Assembly: GCF_900290195.1 (NCBI RefSeq)
Contig: NZ_OLMF01000004.1
Span: 1,539,501 to 1,603,500, forward strand
Direction: 5' to 3'
DNA length: 64,000 nucleotides
Source: Anaerococcus marasmi
GTDB lineage: Bacteria > Bacillota > Clostridia > Tissierellales > Peptoniphilaceae
This document shows positions 8,966-16,756 of the stretch, in pieces; the stretch's first letter is position 1; each line of letters starts with the position of its first letter. The notes beneath the pieces were generated by a model, which saw only the letters and a list, made by a program, of their open reading frames with translations, ran no database searches and was not told the origin of the DNA. A program made the position numbers and the translations under genes.

Positions 8966-9482
8966 GAAAAATATAACCTTTATTGATGGCTACAATGTCA
9001 TAAATAAATGGAGTGAACTTAAAGAAATCAGTAGGATTGACCTGGCGGATGCAAGAGATAAACTCATAGAGGAGATGGCAGAATATAAGTCCCTATCGGG
9101 AGAAGAACTTATAATAGTCTTTGATGCTTACAATCTTGACAGGGTAAAAGAAACCATCATAGAAAAATATGGGATGGAGATTGTATTTACTAAAAGGTTT
9201 CAGACTGCTGATACCTACATAGAAAGAGAGCTCGCAAAGGCTAATAGGCATCATAATATCAAGGTAGTAACTGATGATGGCGCTATCCAAACCCAGGTGA
9301 CAAGCAAGGGAGCAAGCAGGGTTACGGCCCTTGAATTAAGACAAGACCTAGATACTATGAGAGGAAAGATCAAAAGAAAAAGGAAAGAAGACTTCAACCA
9401 AAACTTCAAAACTTTCCCTATATCAGATAAGCTTTCTGATGTGATTGATAAAATAAAGGAAGATTTGGAAAATAAAAGTTAG
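8952..9482 (+). CDS. NYN-domain ribonuclease-like protein (YacP/Rae1)
   Basis: 176 aa. The NYN/PIN-like fold is recognisable from FIDGYNVINKW at the N-terminus, LIIVFDAYN in the middle and KVVTDDGAIQ, which supply the acidic metal-binding residues. In Bacillus the homologue Rae1 (YacP) is a ribosome-associated endoribonuclease. The C-terminal third is lysine-rich. It begins inside the end of rlmB (14-base overlap), and the order rlmB-yacP is the classical Firmicutes arrangement, which supports the assignment. Confidence 0.85.
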   Translation: MALTKKNITFIDGYNVINKWSELKEISRIDLADARDKLIEEMAEYKSLSGEELIIVFDAYNLDRVKETIIEKYGMEIVFTKRFQTADTYIERELAKANRHHNIKVVTDDGAIQTQVTSKGASRVTALELRQDLDTMRGKIKRKRKEDFNQNFKTFPISDKLSDVIDKIKEDLENKS

Positions 9483-9508
9483 GTAAATAAATTCAAATGG
9501 GTGATAAA

Positions 9509-10528
9509 ATGGATAAAATAAATTTAAAAGATAAAAAAACCCTAGAGAAATTACAAGAGTATCTCAACTCAGAGGACTTGACCGAAGAGGAGATCATCTC
9601 AATTCTTGAAGGTTTAACAGAAGAAGAAAAAGATGAGATAATGGATATTATATCAGACGAAGTGGATGATGATGACGAAGACGATGACTTCGAAGAAAGA
9701 AATAAAAATGTATCAAAAACTTCAATCATGCCTATAAGCCGTCGTGATATGATAGAGCTATCAGACCTTACTAATGAGCAAATAGTGGAACAATTCCAAA
9801 TAGGAAATCAGAATGCCCTAGCAGCCCTTGTAGAAAAAAACCAAGGACTTGTTAGAAGTAGGGCCTCATATTTCTTTAGATCTCACGGAAACGACCTAGA
9901 CCTAGAGGACCTAGTACAATCAGGTATGCTCGGTATGATTCGTGCGGCAGAAAAGTTTGACCTATCCCTAGGCTATAAGTTTACAACCTATGCCTACAAG
10001 TGGATAGATAAGGCTATAAGAAAGGCCATCAACAAAGAAGGCCACACTATAAGAATACCTGCTGGTAAATACCTAAAGCTTAACAAGCTCAAGCAGATTC
10101 TTAAGGCAAATCCAGAAGCAAGTGATGAGGAACTTTATAGGATTTTGGAAAAGGAAGGAATCGATAAGAAACAAGCAGACGACCTTTTCCTAATCAACAG
10201 AAACCAAGTAAACTCCACATCCCTTAACATCAACCTAGACAGTGAGGATTCGACAGGTGATGAGCTTATGGATATGGTAGGAGATGAGTCAACTCCAGTC
10301 GATATGCTGATTTTAGAAAAAGACATGGAAAACTTCCTCCTAAAGGCTCTAGACCAACTAACTGATAGGGAAAAACAAATAATAATCTTTAGATACGGTC
10401 TAGATAACGAAAAGCCTAAGACCCTTGAAGAAATAGGTAAAATCTACGACTTATCTAGAGAGAGAATTAGACAAATTGAAAATCAAGCCTTGGGTAAACT
10501 AAAAGATTTTTCTGAAAGAGAAGAATAA
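9509..10528 (+). CDS. Sigma-70 family RNA polymerase sigma factor, non-standard region 2.4
   Basis: About 339 aa from ATG 9509, chosen because GGGTGA precedes it at proper distance; an ATG at 9497 has no such site. The N-terminal ~70 residues are strongly acidic (a run DDDDEDDD). Region 2 follows (LDLEDLVQSGMLGMIRAAEKFD), then region 3, then region 4 with the helix-turn-helix LSRERIRQIENQALGKL. The organisation is RpoD-like, not SigH-like, although SigH is what usually follows yacP in Firmicutes. In region 2.4 it reads YAYKWIDKAIRKAI where primary sigmas read YATWWIRQAITRAI, so residues that melt and read the -10 element are changed. Probably an alternative sigma factor with its own promoter class. 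Confidence 0.85.
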   Translation: MDKINLKDKKTLEKLQEYLNSEDLTEEEIISILEGLTEEEKDEIMDIISDEVDDDDEDDDFEERNKNVSKTSIMPISRRDMIELSDLTNEQIVEQFQIGNQNALAALVEKNQGLVRSRASYFFRSHGNDLDLEDLVQSGMLGMIRAAEKFDLSLGYKFTTYAYKWIDKAIRKAINKEGHTIRIPAGKYLKLNKLKQILKANPEASDEELYRILEKEGIDKKQADDLFLINRNQVNSTSLNINLDSEDSTGDELMDMVGDESTPVDMLILEKDMENFLLKALDQLTDREKQIIIFRYGLDNEKPKTLEEIGKIYDLSRERIRQIENQALGKLKDFSEREE

Positions 10529-10532
10529 AATC

Positions 10533-10567
10533 AAGTGGCAGAGAGTAAACTTTCGGCCACTTTTTTA
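10533..10567 (+). terminator. Intrinsic terminator of the gltX-sigma operon
   Basis: AAGTGGC (10533-10539) pairs with GCCACTT (10556-10562), ending in a run of T. It starts a few bases after the sigma factor stop codon. Confidence 0.85.
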
Positions 10568-10647
10568 GATTTTTATAAATACTAAATTTTCTTTCAAACA
10601 ATTATGTAAAAAAATCCATCATTCGTTTAAATCTAGACGATTTTGCT

Positions 10648-10689
10648 TACTAGATAAAAAACGTTTGCATTTTTATTAATTATCTAGTA
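10648..10689. promoter_or_regulatory. Long-spaced inverted repeat upstream of ptsH
   Basis: A perfect 10-bp inverted repeat, TACTAGATAA (10648-10657) and TTATCTAGTA (10680-10689), separated by 22 bases, lies 37 bases before the HPr start. It could be a two-site operator or an mRNA-leader hairpin. Confidence 0.4.
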
Positions 10690-10725
10690 CCATATAAATA
10701 TATTATTAAAGAAAAGGAGGTACCT

Positions 10726-10992
10726 ATGTACGAACAAAAAGTAACACTTTCTAATGAAATAGGTTTACATGCTAGACCAGCATCTATTTTTATCAGACAA
10801 GCCGTTAAGTTCCCATGTGACATCACAGTAGAGAAAGCTGGTAGGAGTTACAATGCAAAGTCTATCATGTCAGTTCTTAGCATGAGTGCTTCTAAAGGCG
10901 ATGAGATAATTATTAGAGCAGACGGTGAATCAGAAAATGAAGCTGTAAGTGCACTCATTGACTTAGTTGAGAATAAACTTGCAGATTATTAA
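10726..10992 (+). CDS. ptsH: Phosphocarrier protein HPr
   Basis: 88 aa. HPr passes phosphate from enzyme I to the IIA proteins of PTS systems such as the one at 39579-41431. The phosphorylated histidine lies in GLHARPAS (His15 type), and the Gram-positive regulatory serine lies in KSIMSVLSMSASKG (Ser46 type), so the protein can also serve as the co-repressor of CcpA; that fits the cre-like sites at 58192-58264. It is monocistronic, with a strong AAGGAGG ribosome-binding site; enzyme I is not adjacent. Confidence 0.95.
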   Translation: MYEQKVTLSNEIGLHARPASIFIRQAVKFPCDITVEKAGRSYNAKSIMSVLSMSASKGDEIIIRADGESENEAVSALIDLVENKLADY

Positions 10993-11007
10993 TAATACTT
11001 TTACATA

Positions 11008-11181
11008 GGGGCTGTTGCAAAACTATGAATAATCATCGTACCATCGTTAGAAGGTTCTCTTAGGAAATTTTACCTCTCCTAGCCGGTAGGCCAATTGGCG
11101 CCTGCCGGCTGAAGGAGGCAAAATTGACGTGGAGGTTCTTCTAACGATAACGGTACGATTTATTCATTCTGCAACAGTCCC
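11008..11181. mobile_element. 174-bp palindromic MITE-like element
   Basis: Almost the whole element is one imperfect inverted repeat. The ends are GGGGCTGTTGCA (11008-11019) and TGCAACAGTCCC (11170-11181), with further matching blocks inside: ATGAATAA/ATTCAT, ATCGTACC/GGTACGAT, TCGTTAGAA/TTCTAACGA, and a GC-rich apical hairpin around AGCCGG/CCGGCT. The terminal sequence resembles the CTGTTGCAA-type ends of some insertion sequences (IS6-like among others). No open reading frame fits inside. Followed by CTTTTTG, its RNA hairpin could also terminate ptsH transcription. No clear target duplication was found. Confidence 0.6.
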
Positions 11182-11379
11182 TTTTTGTGTTTAATTTTAT
11201 ATATGACAAGAATTACTTTCCATTGGGGAATTAGAAAATTTATCTAAGCTTACAAAGATTCATCTCAGATGTTTATTTTTACCTTTCTTTAGGGTAAATT
11301 GATTAGAGGGATAGTTGTATAATCCCTAGTAAAAGAGTATACTTTAAATAGATTTTTGAAAAAATAAAAAGAGGTGCAG

Positions 11380-12111
11380 ATGACTAATTTATTAAAGATA
11401 GAAGATCTTCACGTATCTGTTGGAGATAAGAAGATTTTAGATGGTATAGATTTAGAAATAAATAAAGGTGAAGTTCACGTTGTAATGGGATCAAATGGTT
11501 CCGGTAAGTCAACCCTAATGAATACAATTATGGCTAACCCTGTCTATGAAGTTACAGAAGGTAAGATCTTCTTTGAAGGAGAAGATATCACTGAAGAATC
11601 AGTAGATAAGAGAGCTAGACGCGGTATTTTCATGAGTTTCCAACACCCAGATGAGATCCCTGGAGTAAAGCTTAATGACTTTTTGAGAATTTCCAAAGAG
11701 CAAAGAGAAGGAAAGAAGCCTTCAATCCTTGCCTTTAACAAGGAATTATCAAAAGAGATGAAAGATTTAAAACTTTCAGATGATTACGCTACAAGATATG
11801 TAAACGTAGGATTTTCTGGTGGTGAAAGAAAGAAATCGGAGATTCTTCAAATGAAGATGCTTAATCCAAAGCTTGCCCTCCTAGATGAGACAGATTCAGG
11901 TCTTGACGTGGATGCTGTAAGAATTGTAAGCGAAGGAATCAAGGACTTCTTAAGCGAGGATAATGCAGTTGTTATCATAACTCACCACAGAGAGTTACTT
12001 TCAAATATCAAGGCTGACTATGTACACATCCTAAAAGACGGCAAAATCCAAGAGACAGGCGACGATAGCCTAATGGATAAGATTGAAAAAGAAGGATACG
12101 AGTGGGTGTAA
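11380..12111 (+). CDS. sufC: Fe-S cluster assembly ATPase SufC
   Basis: 243 aa from ATG 11380, preceded by AAGAGGTG; an in-frame GTG at 11374 lies within the ribosome-binding site and is less likely. SufC is the ABC-type ATPase that powers the SufBCD scaffold in the cytoplasm. Walker A is GSNGSGKST (about residue 35), the signature is VGFSGGERKKSEILQM, and Walker B is LALLDETDSGLD, with the SufC-specific DETDSGLD wording. It is the first gene of sufC-B-D-S-U, which builds iron-sulfur clusters needed, for example, by the radical-SAM enzyme ThiH encoded downstream. Confidence 0.96.
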   Translation: MTNLLKIEDLHVSVGDKKILDGIDLEINKGEVHVVMGSNGSGKSTLMNTIMANPVYEVTEGKIFFEGEDITEESVDKRARRGIFMSFQHPDEIPGVKLNDFLRISKEQREGKKPSILAFNKELSKEMKDLKLSDDYATRYVNVGFSGGERKKSEILQMKMLNPKLALLDETDSGLDVDAVRIVSEGIKDFLSEDNAVVIITHHRELLSNIKADYVHILKDGKIQETGDDSLMDKIEKEGYEWV

Positions 12112-12112
12112 G

Positions 12113-13525
12113 ATGAAAGAAATTAATATTGAAGATCAATTAAAGGAGCTCGATAGAGGATACTACGACTTCTTTAATGAATTTGAATATGCAGATATAA
12201 CTGACAAGGGTATAAATGCTGATATAGTAAATGAGATTTCTAAGAAGAAAAACGAGCCAGACTGGATGAGAAGAAGGAGACTAAAGTCCCTTGCTCTTTT
12301 TGAAAAGATCGACAATCCTTCTTGGGGACCAGACCTTTCTGAGCTAAACATGGATGATATCACAACTTATGTTAAACCAAAGTCTGATAAGAAATCTAAC
12401 TGGGAAGCTCTCCCAGAAGAGATCAGAGATACCTTCGATAGACTTGGAATACCTCAAGCTGAACAAGAGTCTCTTGCAGGTGTCGGTGCCCAATACGATA
12501 GTGAGGAAGTTTACCACTCAATCCAAAAACACCTATCTGATCAAGGGGTAATCTTTATGGACTTCTCATCAGCCCTTAGAGAGCATGAGGATATAGTAAA
12601 GGCTTATTTCCAAAAGGCCATCCCTCCAACCCTACACAAATACGCTGCCCTTCACGGCGCTGTATGGAGCGGAGGTTCCCTAATTTACGTTCCAGAAGGA
12701 GTTGAGGTAGATATTCCTCTCCAATCCTACTACAGGCTAAATGCTCCAGGAGCAGGCCAATTCGAGCATACTATGATTATAGCAGAAGATAATGCCAAGG
12801 TTCACTTTATCGAGGGCTGTTCTGCCCCAAGATATAATGTAGTTAACCTCCACGCAGGTTCTGTAGAAATCTTTGTCGGCAAAAACGCTGAAGTTAGATT
12901 TTCAACTATCGAAAACTGGTCAAGAAATATGTATAACCTAAACACCAAAAGAGCAATCGTCCAAGAAGGCGGCAAGGTGATTTGGGTATCAGGTTCTTTC
13001 GGATCTAAGGTTTCTATGCTTTATCCAACAAGCGTTCTTGCAGGAGAAGGAGCTAGTGCAGAATATACAGGAATTACTTTTGCATCTAACGGTCAATATA
13101 TAGACAATGGTTGCTCTATGATTCATCTTGCTCCAAACACTTACTCAACAGCTCTTACAAAATCAATCACAGCAGGTTCTGGTAAGAGTATGACAAGATC
13201 TCTTGTTCAGATGAAGAAAAACTCAGCTGGTTCTAGATCGACAGTAGACTGTGAGAACCTTATGATTTCAGAAGAGTCTCAATCGGATACAATACCTGTA
13301 TTAGATATAAGAAATGACGATGTAGATTGCGGCCACGAAGCCAAAATTGGATCAATAGATCAAGGACAAATCTTTTATCTAATGAGTAGGGGAATCCCTG
13401 AAGAAGAAGCTAAATCAATGATTGTAAGAGGTTTTGCTGAACCAATTTCTAGAGAGCTTCCACTAGAATATGCTGTCGAGATGAATCGTCTTATCGATAT
13501 GGAATTGGAAGGAGCAAACGGCTGA
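12113..13525 (+). CDS. sufB: Fe-S cluster assembly protein SufB
   Basis: 470 aa from ATG 12113, one base after the sufC stop; a longer frame would start inside sufC. SufB is the scaffold subunit on which the cluster is built. Characteristic segments are FDRLGIPQAEQESLAGVGAQ, the beta-helix core with EGCSAPRYNVVNLHAG (conserved Cys) and the C-terminal DVDCGHEAKIGSIDQGQIFYLMSRGI helix-binding SufC. It is translationally coupled to both neighbours (TGATG junction with sufD). Confidence 0.96.
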   Translation: MKEINIEDQLKELDRGYYDFFNEFEYADITDKGINADIVNEISKKKNEPDWMRRRRLKSLALFEKIDNPSWGPDLSELNMDDITTYVKPKSDKKSNWEALPEEIRDTFDRLGIPQAEQESLAGVGAQYDSEEVYHSIQKHLSDQGVIFMDFSSALREHEDIVKAYFQKAIPPTLHKYAALHGAVWSGGSLIYVPEGVEVDIPLQSYYRLNAPGAGQFEHTMIIAEDNAKVHFIEGCSAPRYNVVNLHAGSVEIFVGKNAEVRFSTIENWSRNMYNLNTKRAIVQEGGKVIWVSGSFGSKVSMLYPTSVLAGEGASAEYTGITFASNGQYIDNGCSMIHLAPNTYSTALTKSITAGSGKSMTRSLVQMKKNSAGSRSTVDCENLMISEESQSDTIPVLDIRNDDVDCGHEAKIGSIDQGQIFYLMSRGIPEEEAKSMIVRGFAEPISRELPLEYAVEMNRLIDMELEGANG

Positions 13526-14577
13526 TGGCAAGAATTAACGAAATGAGAATGCCAACTTGGGCAAGTCTCGGACTAAATTATTTAAAAGAAGATAAAGTTA
13601 ATATAGAAAATATAGAAGAAATCTCCAAGAAAGAAGAATCTTCAGGCATAAGCGAAGTCGAAGAAGCCTTTGAGGGCCACAAGGTCGGAATTTCTGAAAA
13701 AATCGAAAAAGAAAATAAAGATTTCAGAAACAGATCCTATGACTTTGATGTTAAGGGAGAAAGAGAAACAGAATATATAGAATTTGACCTAAAGAAAGAC
13801 GACAATATCCTAGTTTCTAACATAGATATCAAGGCGAGTGAAGCTAGCAGGTCATCATTTTTGATAAATATCTTCGATGATGGTTCAGAAAAGATCTTCC
13901 TTAACTCAAGAATTAGGGCCAAACTTGATAAGAATTCCTATGTCAAAATTGTTGTAGTTACAAATCTTGGAAAAAATGCTACAAACCTAAACTCTATTGG
14001 AACTTACCTTGCCGACGACGCTATATTAGATATCACATATATAGAGGTTGGAGCTGGCAAAAGCCTTGTAAATATTGACAATATCCTTAAGGGAGATAGG
14101 TCTCAGGTCATCCAAAAGGGAGTTTACTTCAAAGAAGGAGATGACTTCCTAGACCTATTAGCTACCAACGAGCACTTCGGAACAGATACTGACTCAGAAT
14201 GTATGTTCAACGGTGCCCTAAAGGATAGGGCTGAGAAGAACTTCAAGGGAGTGGTTGATCTAAGAAGAGGCTGCCACAAGGCAGACGGAAAAATTGGCGA
14301 CTATTCTATGATGCTTTCAGATGATGTAATCAATAAGTCTGCTCCAATCCTTCTAAACGAGGAAAGGGAAGTTGCTGGAAACCACGCAGCAAGTGTAGGT
14401 AGACTAAATAAGGAAATGCTATTTTACATCATGAGCCGTGGCTTTAGCAAGAAGCAAGCCGAAGCTATGATGCTTGAAGCAAACTTCGCTCCAGCTATTG
14501 ATAATATTGAAGATGAAGCTTTGAGAGATAAGATTAGAGAAAAAGTTCACCAAATGAACCTAGGATACGACCTATGA
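13525..14577 (+). CDS. sufD: Fe-S cluster assembly protein SufD
   Basis: 350 aa. SufD is the SufB paralogue that completes the SufBC2D scaffold. The N-terminal half is poorly conserved and charged; the beta-helix core is followed by the typical C-terminal region with RRGCHKADGKIGDYSMMLSDD, NHAASVGRLNKEMLFYIMSRGFSKKQAE, matching the SufB C-terminus. It overlaps sufB by one base and sufS by four bases, in the normal place within the operon. Confidence 0.92.
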   Translation: MARINEMRMPTWASLGLNYLKEDKVNIENIEEISKKEESSGISEVEEAFEGHKVGISEKIEKENKDFRNRSYDFDVKGERETEYIEFDLKKDDNILVSNIDIKASEASRSSFLINIFDDGSEKIFLNSRIRAKLDKNSYVKIVVVTNLGKNATNLNSIGTYLADDAILDITYIEVGAGKSLVNIDNILKGDRSQVIQKGVYFKEGDDFLDLLATNEHFGTDTDSECMFNGALKDRAEKNFKGVVDLRRGCHKADGKIGDYSMMLSDDVINKSAPILLNEEREVAGNHAASVGRLNKEMLFYIMSRGFSKKQAEAMMLEANFAPAIDNIEDEALRDKIREKVHQMNLGYDL

Positions 14578-15797
14578 TTGATGTAGAAAAAATTAGAGCT
14601 GACTTTCCCTACCTTGATAGCGAAAGGGTGGGAAAGGAAGTTATTTACTTAGATACAGGAGCGACAAGCCAGAAGCCAGCCTATGTAATTGATGCAGTTG
14701 ACGAATACTACAGATATTCTAACGCCAACCCTCACAGGGGAGCCCACTTTCTAAGCTGGAAGGCGACAGAAGCTTACGAGGAAACAAGGGAAGTTGTCAA
14801 AGATTTCATAGGAGCTAGAAAATCTTCCGAGATTGTATTTACAAGATCAACCACAGAGGCCCTAAACCTTTTGGCCTACTCTTATGGACTAAATAATCTG
14901 AAGGAAGATGATGAGATCCTAATCACAATCCTAGACCATCATGCAAATCTAGTTCCATGGCAAATGGTGGCAAAAAAGACTGGGGCAAAACTAATCTATG
15001 CCTACCTAAATGAGGACTACAGCCTAGACTACGACGATTTGAAAAGCAAAATCAACGAGAAGACTAAGATAGTTTCTGTAACTGGAGCAAGCAATGTTAC
15101 AGGAGAGCTTATCGATTCAAAGCTTATTACTAAATGGGCCCACGAAGTAGGAGCTATATCAATAGTAGACGGAGCCCAACTTATCCCTCATGTAAAGACA
15201 GATGTGAAGGATATAGATTGTGATTTCTTAGCCTTTTCAGGACACAAGATGTTCTCTCCTATGGGAATCGGAGTCCTTTACGGAAAATACGAGCTTTTAG
15301 ATAAGCTTGAGCCTTTTAACTACGGTGGAGATATGATAGAATATGTCTATGAACAAGAGTCCACTTTCCAAGAGCCACCTATCAAATTTGAAGCTGGAAC
15401 TCCAAATGTAGGAGGAGTCCTTGGATTAAAAGCTGCGATTGAGTATGTAGAAAAAATCGGCATGGATGAGATATTTGCCTATGAGCATGAATTAACTTCC
15501 TATGCCTATGATTTGATAAAGGATATCCCAAATATCAAAATCTTCTATCCGACAAATGGCAAGGCAGGATCTGTAATATCATTTACCTTTACAGACATCC
15601 ATCCACACGATATAGCTACAATCCTTGATAGCAAGGGAATAGCTGTAAGAAGCGGCCACCATTGTGCTATGCCACTTCACGGATATCTAGGTATATCTGC
15701 AACAGCTAGAGCATCATTTTCTATATACAATACCAAGGAAGAAGCAGAGACTTTTGCTCGCGAGTTAAAGAATGTAAGAAAGGTTATGGGCCTATAA
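14574..15797 (+). CDS. sufS: Cysteine desulfurase SufS
   Basis: 407 aa. A PLP-dependent group II cysteine desulfurase that releases sulfur from cysteine and hands it to SufU. The PLP lysine is in FSGHKMFSPMG (about residue 224), the aspartate and histidine binding the cofactor are in IVDGAQLIPH and DHHANLVPW, and the catalytic cysteine is in RSGHHCAMPLH near residue 362, on the short loop expected for SufS. The start ATG overlaps the end of sufD. Confidence 0.95.
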   Translation: MIDVEKIRADFPYLDSERVGKEVIYLDTGATSQKPAYVIDAVDEYYRYSNANPHRGAHFLSWKATEAYEETREVVKDFIGARKSSEIVFTRSTTEALNLLAYSYGLNNLKEDDEILITILDHHANLVPWQMVAKKTGAKLIYAYLNEDYSLDYDDLKSKINEKTKIVSVTGASNVTGELIDSKLITKWAHEVGAISIVDGAQLIPHVKTDVKDIDCDFLAFSGHKMFSPMGIGVLYGKYELLDKLEPFNYGGDMIEYVYEQESTFQEPPIKFEAGTPNVGGVLGLKAAIEYVEKIGMDEIFAYEHELTSYAYDLIKDIPNIKIFYPTNGKAGSVISFTFTDIHPHDIATILDSKGIAVRSGHHCAMPLHGYLGISATARASFSIYNTKEEAETFARELKNVRKVMGL

Positions 15798-16216
15798 TGA
15801 ATATGGAAGAAATTTATAGTCAAATAATACTAGATCATTCAAGAAATCAAGCTAACAAACACGACTTAGAAGATGCGGATATCACTGAGCCAGGCCACAA
15901 TCCATCCTGTGGGGACGAGATCGTCCTCCAATTAAAGATGGATGGAGATGTCATAAAAGATGCAGCCTTCACGGGAGATGGCTGTGCCATAAGCCAAGCT
16001 GCAACTAGCGTCATGTGCGATATTATAGTTGGAAAGACTAAGGAAGAAGCCAAGAAGCTTGCTGATATCTACGTAAGAATGATCAAAAGAGAAGATGTTA
16101 CAGATGAAGAGTTAGAGCTTTTAGAAGATGCGGTAGCCTTCAGGAACATCCAAAACATGCCACAAAGAGTAAAGTGTGCCCTCCTATCATGGAAGACACT
16201 TGACCAGACTATTTAA
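15797..16216 (+). CDS. sufU: Sulfur-transfer protein SufU
   Basis: 139 aa. SufU is the zinc-dependent sulfurtransferase partner of SufS in Gram-positive bacteria. The zinc and acceptor residues are visible: Cys and Asp in NPSCGDE (about residues 37-42), Cys in GDGCAISQAA and the last Cys in RVKCALLSW. A one-base overlap with sufS supports coupling. Confidence 0.94.
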   Translation: MNMEEIYSQIILDHSRNQANKHDLEDADITEPGHNPSCGDEIVLQLKMDGDVIKDAAFTGDGCAISQAATSVMCDIIVGKTKEEAKKLADIYVRMIKREDVTDEELELLEDAVAFRNIQNMPQRVKCALLSWKTLDQTI

Positions 16217-16217
16217 G

Positions 16218-16403
16218 ATGAATTTGAAAAACTTTGAATTGATGGAATTTATAACGAGCCTTATATCTTCTATCCTTTTATACATCCTAACTATTCATCA
16301 ATATCTAAATTCTAAGCCATTTTTTTGGCTAGTATTAATAGCAGCTCTTCTAATGAGCGCTAATTCCTATGTAAAATACAGAAAAATAAAAGAGTCCAAG
16401 TAG
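16218..16403 (+). CDS. Small membrane protein of unknown function
   Basis: 61 aa from ATG 16218, one base after the sufU stop. It has two hydrophobic segments (about residues 9-24 and 32-46) and a basic C-terminus (YRKIKESK), so a two-helix membrane protein is likely. The last codons run into the terminator hairpin at 16391-16410. No family recognised; the link to Fe-S assembly is positional only. Confidence 0.5.
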   Translation: MNLKNFELMEFITSLISSILLYILTIHQYLNSKPFFWLVLIAALLMSANSYVKYRKIKESK

Positions 16404-16410
16404 GGCTCTT
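16391..16410 (+). terminator. SUF operon terminator, left duplicated copy
   Basis: AGAGTCCAAGTAGGGCTCTT folds as AGAGTCC/GGGCTCT. The identical 20 bases recur at 16732-16751, where they are followed by the T-run. This left copy has lost its T-run to the inserted repeat. Confidence 0.75.
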
Positions 16411-16414
16411 AGAG

Positions 16415-16726
16415 TGTAGACAAAGTAACTTCAATCGAAATTTATTTTATCGTTAAGTTACCCTTATCTCGACTAGTTAAATGTGCCTTAACTGGCACAT
16501 TTAACCCTAAAACAAAAAGCTAGAGATATACACTAGTATTTTCTGATATGTTTTAGTGAGAGTGAAACGAACGCATGGAGAGATCTCATTAGATTTCTCC
16601 GCTCACTCCGTACTCTGACTCGTTACTTAGTAACTTTTCCGTGCTACGCACTAGTAAGAGGGGTAAATAGCCAATTCAATGGCTATTTACCTGGTCGAAA
16701 TAAGGGTTATCTTGATTTTGTCTACA
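16415..16726. mobile_element. 312-bp non-coding mobile repeat, copy 1 (inside the SUF terminator)
   Basis: The ends are inverted: TGTAGACAAAGTAA on the left and, read from the right, TGTAGACAAAATCAAG; a further subterminal pair reads ACCCTTATCTCGAC and ACCCTTATTTCGAC. The interior holds several hairpins: AAATGTGCC/GGCACATTT, GGAGAGAT/ATTTCTCC, GTTACTTAGTAAC, GTGCTACGCAC and GTAAATAGCC/GGCTATTTAC. No coding capacity. A related copy lies at 56053-56252. The element is flanked on both sides by the same 20-bp terminator sequence, so it either inserted with a target duplication or is bounded by a terminator-derived repeat. Confidence 0.7.
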
Positions 16727-16731
16727 GCCTG

Positions 16732-16756
16732 AGAGTCCAAGTAGGGCTCTTTTTTA
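16732..16756 (+). terminator. SUF operon terminator, right duplicated copy with T-run
   Basis: The same 20-bp hairpin as at 16391-16410, followed by TTTTTA. It now stands next to the converging gene at 16754-17998. Confidence 0.75.

Noticed and set aside
9509-10528. Assignment of the sigma factor as SigH by position
   Set aside because: The protein has RpoD-like regions 3 and 4 and a long acidic N-terminus, unlike SigH of about 200-220 aa.
16415-16726. CRISPR array or tRNA cluster suspected from the hairpin-rich sequence
   Set aside because: There are no regularly spaced repeats and no cloverleaf; the sequence is a single element with inverted ends and one other related copy.
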